In this document: one piece after another, positions 56,764-63,606 of the stretch
Numbering within the stretch: the first letter of the stretch is position 1
How the letters are laid out: every line of letters starts with the position of its first letter
DNA from: Anaerostipes sp. 992a
GTDB lineage: Bacteria; Bacillota; Clostridia; Lachnospirales; Lachnospiraceae
Direction of reading: 5' to 3'
DNA length: 64,000 nt
Assembly: GCF_001940245.1 (NCBI RefSeq)
Contig: NZ_MJIG01000004.1
Location: 868,001-932,000 of the forward strand
Made by a program: the position numbers and the translations under genes
The notes under the pieces: generated by a model
Databases searched by the model: none
What the model was told of the DNA's origin: nothing
Seen by the model: the letters and a program-made list of their open reading frames with translations, nothing else

Positions 56764-56849
56764 CTCGCAATGCTTTGCGATGCATATGACTGCCCATCGA
56801 CAGTGTTTCTTATTTACGTCCGGACGTATGATTAAAGGAATGTCTTCCT
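56764..56849. promoter_or_regulatory. Cluster of palindromes between divergent genes
   Basis: Three perfect inverted repeats in 86 bp: TCGCAA-TGCT-TTGCGA (56764-56779), the 14-bp palindrome TACGTCCGGACGTA (56815-56828), and AAGGAA-TGTC-TTCCTT (56834-56849). They lie upstream of both the Fn3-like gene (minus) and the STAND gene (plus), so they could be operators or transcript hairpins. No protein partner is identified. Confidence 0.5.
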
Positions 56850-56890
56850 TATACGAATATTGTACAACTGATAGTTAGGAGGCTCTAGAT

Positions 56891-56914
56891 ATGAAAGCCT
56901 TTCATCCTGGGTGA
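56891..56914 (+). CDS. Leader peptide MKAFHPG upstream of the STAND gene
   Basis: A perfect AGGAGG sits eight bases before an ATG encoding MKAFHPG and TGA. The last bases GTGA (56911-56914) are both its stop and the GTG start of the STAND frame, a typical coupling arrangement. The ATG is inside a palindrome, ATGAAAG-C-CTTTCAT, that could hide it in the RNA. Expression is unproven. Confidence 0.5.
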   Translation: MKAFHPG

Positions 56915-59900
56915 AGAAAATAAAAATCTGGGTACCAAAAACAGTGTTTTGGGTAATTTTCTCTTCTTGTTGTTTATCGTTCCAAATGGTACAATATTGT
57001 TATGAAAAGGTTAAGAGGGGGAATGTGCAGATGGTACTAAAACATCTAAAGAGATTATTTTATTCACAATTAGATGGACCTGATGAGACAAAGATCGGTC
57101 CGCTTTTTAAGGAGAAGCATTCGAATCCAATATCATCCCATTCAGATTCGAGTCAAAGATTTAAACCAACTCGTCCTTATTTCTTAGCTAGGCATTTCGG
57201 GGAGAAATTGATACAAATGCCAAGCCGACAAGCAACCGCTTTGAACATCTACATTACCGATGGTATTCTCACCGATCTATTTGGTCGTTATAATAAAGAA
57301 AGCGGAGAATATAAAAATCAAGTTAGTAATACCAGGGATATCCTAGAATCATTTACCAATGATATTGTTCAAAATCCAGCTATCATTGACACCATTATTT
57401 TTAAAAATAAGAATTTTCTAAAAGACTGTCATATTGCAGACGAAATAGATGCTGCCTGTCAGACACTTCTTTCCTTTATACAGTTTTACTTTGAAGAAGA
57501 GTGGGCATGCGATATGAAAAAGACCTTTCAGGAGCAGATTGCCCTATGCTTGGATAGCGAAGATCATAACACCATATATGAGCAACTTGCCACTATCCTC
57601 ACATGGATGCTTTTGATTGCCTTACTTCGAAATCTTTTTTCAAAAATAAAGAATCTATGTCCTTTTACAAAACAGCCAAATAGACATATCGACTCCTTTA
57701 TCAGTCATGATAAGATTCGTCCTGTTACGCTTGGCCTCTCAAAGAATAAAAGCACTTATGTACCACGTACCTTTTATCTGAACCAAATAAAAGAACAATT
57801 CCAAGCAGAACATACAGAAAAGTCTCTTGTTGTTCTAAGTGGTATCGGTGGTAGTGGGAAAAGTGAACTGGCACGTAGCTATGCATGGAAAGAACGGTTT
57901 TCCTATCGTGATATCCTTTGGCTCACCTGTGAGGATAAGTCTGGCTCCCTGGAACTTAGAAGCCTTTTACAAAAAAACTATCCAAATTTGGATTCAAAAG
58001 AATTTTTAAAAAAACTTGGTCAATGGACTGCACAATACCTGATCATCATTGATAATTGCAATATAGACTGTTCTGACCTTTTTGAAGAATTGTGGTACCA
58101 AACCGGAATGGCCCATATCCTCATTACCTCCAGACTTTCCGTCTTTGAAGATCTATCGCCAGAATCCATTATCCTATTAGATAATCTGGAAAATACGGCA
58201 ACTGACAGCACCTTTCTCTATGCTGTCTTTGAAAGAAACTATACACTGGAAAACAGAGCACATATAAGAAAGAACATTTCAGAACCGGAAAGAAATGATG
58301 TTATGCGCATCTGCCAGCTTATTGGTTACAATGTAATGCTTACGGTAATGCTGGCAGCCCAGCTTCGTGAATATGATACAGAAGGAATTTCTGAATTCTG
58401 CAGCCGTTTGGAACAGGGCTTGAATAAAGCTCTTCCTGATGGTGCTTCCATCAATTATAAAAGAGACCGTACACGTTTTAGAGATAATATTCCATCTATT
58501 TTAAATATTATTTTTCAGGATTTATTAACTCATACATTTACGAACTTTGAAAAGCAGGTATTATCATTCTTGATCCTTGCTCCCGCATACCAATTCCGCC
58601 CAGAATTCCTCTATCAGCTGTTAGGAGATAATTCTGCCCAAAAATATATCCAGATGACTTGTAACGATCTACAGGATCTGGGATGGATCCAGCATGGTGA
58701 TGGATGGGTTGCCATCCATCCGCTGATCGCTGAGATGTTAGAAATGAATGAAGAAGAAATATTGATCAAAGAAGAAGAAAAGATTGCATTTTATGAACAT
58801 TTGATAAAGAACAGGCTGGTCATGGAGCATGACTGGTCATCCTCATATGATGATTTTATTATTGCGGATATTTCTACATATATAACTCAAGAACTACAGC
58901 TGACTTTACTATCACGGTATCGGCACCAGGACAAAATAGAAATAGAGCAACTCTTCTCACAGTTATATCCATGGATTTTTTCGGCATTGATTGTAGAAGT
59001 GGATGATGACTATGGCCGCTTATTTATTATTTATGATCTGGATACTCGCAAGGAGATCATGTTGCTTGATCTGAAAGACCGAAAAAGAAATGGTCGCTAT
59101 TTTCAGATGAAGTCTCAACACAATCCTACTTTTCATACTCCAAAAACACACCGTACCCTAAATCTACGATATGCCATATTACCTGATGACTACGAATTAG
59201 TTCTCCCAGATAGCATCTGTGGATGTAGCACTACAGAAATACCTGATCGTTTTCTACCTTACAGGAACTTGAAAATAACATTTGAAACCTTCCCAAAACA
59301 TTTAAAACGAATTGGAAAATCTGCTTTTTTTTGTGGAAAAATCATCGGTCCTTTAAATCTTCCAGACTCTCTTACCTATATTGGTGATAATGCTTTTTCA
59401 AGCTGTAGTAGTCTTATCGGAGATTTATATCTACCTAATTCTGTTACTCATATTGGCTGCTATGCTTTTTATCACTGTAATGGGTTCACCGGTAATCTAC
59501 ACCTGCCTGATTCCATTACTCATATCGATAGCTGTGCTTTTTATGGTTGTAGTGGGTTCACCGGTAATCTACACCTGCCTGATTCCATTACTCATATCGA
59601 TAGCTGTGCTTTTTATGGCTGTAGTGGGTTCACCGGTAATCTACACCTGCCTGATTCCATTACTCATATCGACAGCTGTGCTTTTTCTGGCTGTAGTGGT
59701 CTCATCGACAATCTACACCTGCCTGATTCCATTACTCATATTGGCAGCTGTGCTTTTTTTGGCTGCAGTGGTCTCACCGGTAATCTACACCTGCCTGATT
59801 CCATTACTCATATCGGCAGCTGTACTTTTTCTGGCTGTCGTGGGCTCACCGGTAATCTACACCTGCCTGACTCCATTACTCATATCGATGGCTATGCTTT

Positions 59901-60084
59901 TTCTGGCTGTAGTGGTTTCACTGGTAATCTACACCTACCTGATTCCATTACTCATATCGGCAGCTTTGCTTTTTCTGGCTGTAGCGGTCTCACGGGAAGT
60001 ATTACTCTTCCAGAAAATGTCTATATTGGAATAGGCGCCTTCGATGGTACCAACATTACCATAAATAGAACGAAAACCTCATAA
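56911..60084 (+). CDS. STAND-family ATPase with C-terminal BspA-type leucine-rich repeats
   Basis: 1057 codons from the GTG at 56911 (coupled to the leader peptide); an alternative ATG at 57031 with GAGGGGG upstream gives 1017. The longer form has a hydrophobic stretch near residue 15 (TVFWVIFSSCCLSFQMVQYC). Residues about 45-270 are helical and unrecognised. An NB-ARC/NACHT-type P-loop ATPase follows: Walker A VVLSGIGGSGKSELARSYAW near 310, Walker B QYLIIIDNCN near 377, sensor HILITSRLSV, then a winged-helix region to about 640. From about 800 to the end there are LRR_5 repeats (HLPDSITHIDSCAFYGCSG). Family knowledge: STAND proteins are ligand-gated switches used as regulators or in antiphage immunity, with repeats as the sensor. 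No separate effector domain is recognised. It is the only full-length intact gene on the plus strand. Confidence 0.83.
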   Translation: MKKIKIWVPKTVFWVIFSSCCLSFQMVQYCYEKVKRGNVQMVLKHLKRLFYSQLDGPDETKIGPLFKEKHSNPISSHSDSSQRFKPTRPYFLARHFGEKLIQMPSRQATALNIYITDGILTDLFGRYNKESGEYKNQVSNTRDILESFTNDIVQNPAIIDTIIFKNKNFLKDCHIADEIDAACQTLLSFIQFYFEEEWACDMKKTFQEQIALCLDSEDHNTIYEQLATILTWMLLIALLRNLFSKIKNLCPFTKQPNRHIDSFISHDKIRPVTLGLSKNKSTYVPRTFYLNQIKEQFQAEHTEKSLVVLSGIGGSGKSELARSYAWKERFSYRDILWLTCEDKSGSLELRSLLQKNYPNLDSKEFLKKLGQWTAQYLIIIDNCNIDCSDLFEELWYQTGMAHILITSRLSVFEDLSPESIILLDNLENTATDSTFLYAVFERNYTLENRAHIRKNISEPERNDVMRICQLIGYNVMLTVMLAAQLREYDTEGISEFCSRLEQGLNKALPDGASINYKRDRTRFRDNIPSILNIIFQDLLTHTFTNFEKQVLSFLILAPAYQFRPEFLYQLLGDNSAQKYIQMTCNDLQDLGWIQHGDGWVAIHPLIAEMLEMNEEEILIKEEEKIAFYEHLIKNRLVMEHDWSSSYDDFIIADISTYITQELQLTLLSRYRHQDKIEIEQLFSQLYPWIFSALIVEVDDDYGRLFIIYDLDTRKEIMLLDLKDRKRNGRYFQMKSQHNPTFHTPKTHRTLNLRYAILPDDYELVLPDSICGCSTTEIPDRFLPYRNLKITFETFPKHLKRIGKSAFFCGKIIGPLNLPDSLTYIGDNAFSSCSSLIGDLYLPNSVTHIGCYAFYHCNGFTGNLHLPDSITHIDSCAFYGCSGFTGNLHLPDSITHIDSCAFYGCSGFTGNLHLPDSITHIDSCAFSGCSGLIDNLHLPDSITHIGSCAFFGCSGLTGNLHLPDSITHIGSCTFSGCRGLTGNLHLPDSITHIDGYAFSGCSGFTGNLHLPDSITHIGSFAFSGCSGLTGSITLPENVYIGIGAFDGTNITINRTKTS
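59500..60003 (+). repeat. Seven near-identical 72-bp repeats in the STAND LRR region
   Basis: Units begin CACCTGCCTGATTCCATT at 59500, 59572, 59644, 59716, 59788 and the near-identical 59860 and 59932, exactly 72 bp (24 codons) apart. Two older, diverged units precede them. High identity with a codon-multiple period means repeat number can change without frame loss. Confidence 0.92.
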
Positions 60085-60086
60085 CC

Positions 60087-60126
60087 AACAACAGAGCAGT
60101 CACCCTAAAGGTTCTGCTCTGTTGTT
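60087..60126. terminator. Bidirectional terminator between STAND and FHA genes
   Basis: AACAACAGAGCAG (60087-60099) pairs perfectly with CTGCTCTGTTGTT (60114-60126) around a 14-base loop. It serves the plus-strand STAND gene and touches the stop of the minus-strand FHA gene, so convergent transcripts both end here. Confidence 0.8.
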
Positions 60127-60595
60127 ATCCTTCTTCATATTCTTGAAATTCGAATACCTCATCTGCCAACACGATCTTATCTCGGTCAGAGATCCGGAAC
60201 TTCTCTCCCTCTCTGACTTCGTTGCCATTGACAAAGGTGCCATTTAACGAGTTCATATCGGAGAGATAATAGTCTCCATCCTTCCATATAATACAGCCAT
60301 GTCGTCTGCTAACGGCAGGATTCTCCCTGATTACATAATCGTTTCCCATATCTTTGCCGATATACCACATTGTTTTCTCTATTTTTTCTGTCTTTCCTGT
60401 CTTTAATGAGATCAGCCTTGCTCCCTTTCGAGTCGCCGACGATTTCTGTCTCTGACTCAACTTCAAGTTCTTCGCATTCATTCCATTTTTTTCTTTCTTT
60501 TCGGACTCCTGTCCGAAGAACAAATATCCACATAAGATGACCAGAAGCATTAAAATCATAAACAACAATAACTCAATTGTCTGAATCCCTTCCAC
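60125..60595 (-). CDS. Membrane-anchored FHA-domain protein of the type VII locus
   Basis: A 156-residue protein with a GTG start. Residues about 5-27 form a transmembrane helix (IELLLFMILMLLVILCGYLF), followed by a basic linker and a forkhead-associated domain: MWYIGKDMGNDYVI, the phospho-peptide-binding ENPAVSRRHGCIIWKDGDYY and MNSLNGTFVNGNEVREGEKF with the conserved Gly, Ser-Arg-x-His and Asn residues intact. FHA domains read phosphothreonine and are frequent parts of Firmicutes type VII systems, often within EssC itself. It is last in the locus; the kinase it would respond to is not in the window. Confidence 0.88.
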   Translation of the reverse strand: MEGIQTIELLLFMILMLLVILCGYLFFGQESEKKEKNGMNAKNLKLSQRQKSSATRKGARLISLKTGKTEKIEKTMWYIGKDMGNDYVIRENPAVSRRHGCIIWKDGDYYLSDMNSLNGTFVNGNEVREGEKFRISDRDKIVLADEVFEFQEYEEG

Positions 60596-60673
60596 ATTCT
60601 CTTTCCCTTCTACCTGTAATCTTTCTTCTTTTTAAGAGTAACACGTTTCGAAGGTATCCTAAGGCCATTCTAT

Positions 60674-60934
60674 CTAAATGACCGATATAACGTCATTTTT
60701 GACACTATCCTTTCCCTCTTCCATAAGCTTTCCTAAGGCCTTAGAGGCTTCCAATAATTCTTCTGCGATTTCTCTTCCCTTATTGTGATAGGCTATTGCG
60801 GCTTCTCCCTTCCAAATCTGTCCAATCTGATCCATGCCTTCTAACACATCTCCATTGACAATCTTTTCTATCTCTCCTGCTGCCTCTGCCATCTGCTGCA
60901 GCTGTTTTTTCATATATATATGTTCCTGTTCCAT
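60674..60934 (-). CDS. WXG100-family protein (EsxA-like)
   Basis: An 86-residue, fully helical protein with the central W-x-G turn in DQIGQIWKGEAAIAYHNKGR between two long helices, the right size and layout for a WXG100 type VII substrate. Family knowledge: these proteins form helical-hairpin dimers and are exported by EssC, some acting as chaperones for larger substrates. No C-terminal YxxxD/E signal is clear; the end reads KNDVISVI. It lies about 80 bp before the FHA gene. Confidence 0.85.
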   Translation of the reverse strand: MEQEHIYMKKQLQQMAEAAGEIEKIVNGDVLEGMDQIGQIWKGEAAIAYHNKGREIAEELLEASKALGKLMEEGKDSVKNDVISVI

Positions 60935-60949
60935 GATTTCCTGCCACTC

Positions 60950-61267
60950 CTATACGAGCAAATTGTTGGGAAGCACTTTTTCCCCTTCTTGTGGCTGATG
61001 TTCTTGCCCTTCCTGAATACCAGTCTTTTCTAACAGCTTCCGACTGACCATTTGGTAATATGCAAAAATCTCTTCCATCTCCTGCTCAATCTCTTTTTCC
61101 CTGATCCGATAAAGCTCTCCGGCTTCTCCCTCCCAAGAAGCACCAGCTTCTTTGAGCCATCTTTGCAATTTTTCCAAATCCCGTCTGAGCTTCTTGATTT
61201 GATCCTGCATCTCGAAAGCCTGCTTTTTCAAATATCCGCGATCATATCCAGTATTCTCTCTTCGCAT
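60950..61267 (-). CDS. WXG100-like helical protein
   Basis: A 105-residue helical-hairpin protein with WEG in place of W-x-G (LKEAGASWEGEAGELYRIRE), flanked by charged coiled-coil helices, then a polar tail (GIQEGQEHQPQEGEKVLPNN). It resembles a WXG100 protein and may pair with the one downstream, 15 bp away. Its start overlaps the upstream helical gene by about 40 bp; a later ATG at 61210 would avoid that but has no good binding site. Confidence 0.75.
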   Translation of the reverse strand: MRRENTGYDRGYLKKQAFEMQDQIKKLRRDLEKLQRWLKEAGASWEGEAGELYRIREKEIEQEMEEIFAYYQMVSRKLLEKTGIQEGQEHQPQEGEKVLPNNLLV

Positions 61268-61506
61268 TTCTCATATTCCCTCTTTGCGTATCTTTCATAT
61301 TGCCACAGATCGGCGATCTGATCCAGCATCTCCATGGTGCGTCTATCATATTCCTCTAACATCGAAGATTCCTCTTCCTGACAGACAGCCAATTCCTTAA
61401 GCTGTTGGTTAAGGAGTTTCCATCCATCCTTTACATTTTGTAACAATCGTTCTTTTTCCTCTGTATTTCTGCCCAATCGCTGGCTTTGTATCTCTAGCTG
61501 TTCCAT
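61228..61506 (-). CDS. Small coiled-coil protein of the type VII locus
   Basis: About 92 residues from the ATG at 61506 (GAAGGA upstream), chosen because a longer frame would overlap the preceding gene. It is almost entirely charged helix (LLQNVKDGWKLLNQQLKELA, YERYAKREYEKCEERILDMI). There is a W near residue 29 but no W-x-G turn. I do not recognise a family. Its place among WXG100-like genes suggests a secretion partner or chaperone. Confidence 0.6.
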   Translation of the reverse strand: MEQLEIQSQRLGRNTEEKERLLQNVKDGWKLLNQQLKELAVCQEEESSMLEEYDRRTMEMLDQIADLWQYERYAKREYEKCEERILDMIADI

Positions 61507-61525
61507 GATTCCTTCTGCCTTTCTT

Positions 61526-61903
61526 TTATTGAAATGGAATCTCATATTCCAAAAGCTTTTCCCCCAGTTCCCTAAGATCACATCTGTCATAGCTCATCTG
61601 ATAGGTCTCTTTCTGATCCTCGTAGCTTAGAATCGTTTCCTCACATCGTCCATAAGCATCCAGTATGCACTCCAACGCCATTCGGTATCTTGTAAACCGC
61701 TGCACAGCACAAGAAAGTCGTTCCATCTGTCTGTCAAATCCACTTCGAAATTCCCACATGTCCTCTTTGACAAGGTGCTTTAGATAGGACTGTCCCTCCA
61801 GAAGCTTTTCGTATTCTATTTGTATCTTTTCCTCACATCGCTCAAGCTCTTCTAACATATGCTTGATGGTCTCTGGCTCTATTCTGGTATACATTCCATC
61901 CAT
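61526..61903 (-). CDS. Helical type VII-associated protein (WXG100-like)
   Basis: A 125-residue, mostly helical protein. MLEELERCEEKIQIEYEKLL, then VKEDMWEFRSGFDRQMERLS, suggest a helix-turn-helix hairpin like WXG100 proteins, but the turn has W-E-F instead of W-x-G. The C-terminus YDRCDLRELGEKLLEYEIPF is unusual. It is 46 bp from the YukD-like gene. A substrate, chaperone or structural role in the locus is inference. Confidence 0.6.
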   Translation of the reverse strand: MDGMYTRIEPETIKHMLEELERCEEKIQIEYEKLLEGQSYLKHLVKEDMWEFRSGFDRQMERLSCAVQRFTRYRMALECILDAYGRCEETILSYEDQKETYQMSYDRCDLRELGEKLLEYEIPFQ

Positions 61904-61949
61904 CCTCTCTTATCTGATTGCCTGTTTCCATAGAAACGGGAACTTCCTC

Positions 61950-62198
61950 CTATACGAGTAACAATCTACTTCCATCCTGAATTCTACAGTCTGCCAGTGT
62001 CCGTTTCTTTGGTAGAATTTCTTTGCCATCCATGGAACAAAGAAGCAGCGTATCCTTTTCCTCTCCGATCGAAGTATTTAACTTCTGTCCCAGAAGCTGA
62101 CAGATTTCTTCCATTGCCTGTCCCACCAGAAGCTCCTCATCCAGCAGGATATCCACATATTCATTCATCGAAATCACATACACCTCTACTAAAATCAT
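61950..62198 (-). CDS. YukD/EsaB-like ubiquitin-fold protein
   Basis: An 82-residue protein with a beta-grasp (ubiquitin-like) pattern: an opening strand ILVEVYVISMNEYVDILLDE, a helix VGQAMEEICQLLGQKL, a strand LLLCSMDGKEILPKKRTLAD and an ending DGSRLLLV. YukD/EsaB proteins are small, cytosolic and regulatory parts of Firmicutes type VII systems. AGGAGG precedes the ATG, 2 bp after the upstream stop. The LLLV ending is not a Gly-Gly tail, so conjugation is unlikely. Confidence 0.82.
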   Translation of the reverse strand: MILVEVYVISMNEYVDILLDEELLVGQAMEEICQLLGQKLNTSIGEEKDTLLLCSMDGKEILPKKRTLADCRIQDGSRLLLV

Positions 62199-62200
62199 TT

Positions 62201-62860
62201 CTACCTCCTGTTACACCATTGATTCAGTCTTTTTTCACACCAGTCCTTTTGATAAGGAAGGATTTCCTCTGAGAAATCATGTTCCCAGGTCACCAAAACC
62301 TCCATTCCCATCTCCTTTATGATCAGTCGTTCCATCTGTCTTCCATCTTCCACTTGCAAAAATCGGAGGATCGCACGGTCATACACCTTTTTTACCCTGC
62401 TGCCTTCCTGCCCATCAGAAGCAGTTACTCCCTCTCGTTTTGGAAGATAGCCTTCCTCCCACAGATTGTTTAAGAATTCCTCTTTGGTAAGGAGCGTAAG
62501 TCTCAGTCTTCCTCTCTGCCGCTTACTTTCCTCCACTAATACTATTTCCCCATACGAAAGATAATAAGACTGTCGCTCTCCTTCCTGCTCCGCCATGACA
62601 CAATATGCTGAGTCCTTTAAAGCCTGTAGGATGACATCCATCGGCTCTGCAATGGCCACCTGCTCTTCACACCAGTCCACATATCCTTTTTGATACAGTC
62701 CTGCCAGCACTCCATAGACTGCTTCCCTGGAAGTATCTCGAAGAAAAGATTCTCTTCGGTCAGACGATAACCCATACCATCGTCTCACTCCTTTGCCGGC
62801 TAACAGCAGGTAGAATTCCTCTTCCTTCATATAAAAGCTTTTCCATCCATATGAATTCAT
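62201..62860 (-). CDS. Type VII locus protein of unknown function
   Basis: About 219 residues from the ATG at 62860, which overlaps the LytTR stop in an ATGA and has GGAGG upstream. Mixed alpha/beta, soluble, no membrane segment: MKEEEFYLLLAGKGVRRWYG, VYGVLAGLYQKGYVDWCEEQ, QSYYLSYGEIVLVEESKRQR, EMGMEVLVTWEHDFSEEILP. I do not recognise the family. Layout is loosely like EspG-type cytosolic chaperones of mycobacterial systems, but this is weak. Coupling to the regulator and to the YukD-like gene indicates a cytosolic accessory role. Confidence 0.6.
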   Translation of the reverse strand: MNSYGWKSFYMKEEEFYLLLAGKGVRRWYGLSSDRRESFLRDTSREAVYGVLAGLYQKGYVDWCEEQVAIAEPMDVILQALKDSAYCVMAEQEGERQSYYLSYGEIVLVEESKRQRGRLRLTLLTKEEFLNNLWEEGYLPKREGVTASDGQEGSRVKKVYDRAILRFLQVEDGRQMERLIIKEMGMEVLVTWEHDFSEEILPYQKDWCEKRLNQWCNRR

Positions 62861-63606
62861 TGATCTCTTTCCTCCTCCGAAATGTTGCTGCAATTCATAT
62901 ACGCTTTCATGTCCGCCTTATATTTTCTGGATAGTGGGACTGTAATCTCATCCTCTAAGTAAATCAGATTTTCAGATAATCGTACCTTGGTCACATAATT
63001 TTTATTAATGACAAAGCTTCTATGGCATCGTAGAAACTGCTTCGGCAGCTTTTTTATCATCTGCTCCATAGTCTCATATTTGCTATATTCCTCATCCTTT
63101 AACCGAATATAGATCTTCCTTCCCTTTACCTCAATATAATAAATCTTATCATATGGGATCCGAATCTTGCCCTGGCGATTTTCAATGATCATCACCTTTT
63201 CCATCTCTTCCTTTGTCCGTTCCCGATAAAGTGACTGAAAGAACTGGTTGACTACCTGCCTGCTCTGGGCTTCACTAAAAGGGCGAAGCAGCAGAGAAGC
63301 TGCCCGGATTTCAGGAGTCAGATATGCCATAGGAGAGATGGAGGCATCCGCGATCAACAAAAGCTCTGAATATTGATATCGGATTCTCAGATTCTTCGTC
63401 ATGGTAATTCCCTGTGGCATGGTAACCTCCTGAAATGCCACATCCAACAGTTCCTGCTTCTCTATATACTGTTTTGCTTCGTCTACACTGGCGGTCATCC
63501 TGATCTCCAGCTCATCGTTGGAGCAAAATGCTACCGAATCCTTGGAATGCTTTTTTAGCAGATCTCGCTCCTCCTGATTCTGATCACAGATTAGCATGGA
63601 TAGCAT
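62857..63606 (-). CDS. LytTR transcription regulator within the type VII locus
   Basis: About 249 residues from the ATG at 63606 (AGGAGG eight bases upstream; a GTG at 63615 overlaps that site). The C-terminal domain is LytTR: KIRIPYDKIYYIEVKGRKIY, KLPKQFLRCHRSFVINKNYV, DEITVPLSRKYKADMKAYM. The N-terminal receiver-like domain starts MLICDQNQEERDLLKKHSKD, but the phospho-acceptor strand reads LLDVAFQEVTMPQG with Gln or Glu where Asp belongs. It overlaps the EssC stop by about 20 bp, so the secretion locus encodes its own regulator. It shares domain layout and the receiver defect with the regulator at 55468-56160. Confidence 0.85.
   Translation of the reverse strand: MLSMLICDQNQEERDLLKKHSKDSVAFCSNDELEIRMTASVDEAKQYIEKQELLDVAFQEVTMPQGITMTKNLRIRYQYSELLLIADASISPMAYLTPEIRAASLLLRPFSEAQSRQVVNQFFQSLYRERTKEEMEKVMIIENRQGKIRIPYDKIYYIEVKGRKIYIRLKDEEYSKYETMEQMIKKLPKQFLRCHRSFVINKNYVTKVRLSENLIYLEDEITVPLSRKYKADMKAYMNCSNISEEERDQ

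Noticed and set aside
59381-60034. Long second open frame on the plus strand over the STAND repeats (about 217 codons, hydrophobic)
   Set aside because: It exists because the 72-bp repeat keeps an alternative frame open; no binding site, and the LRR frame explains the sequence.
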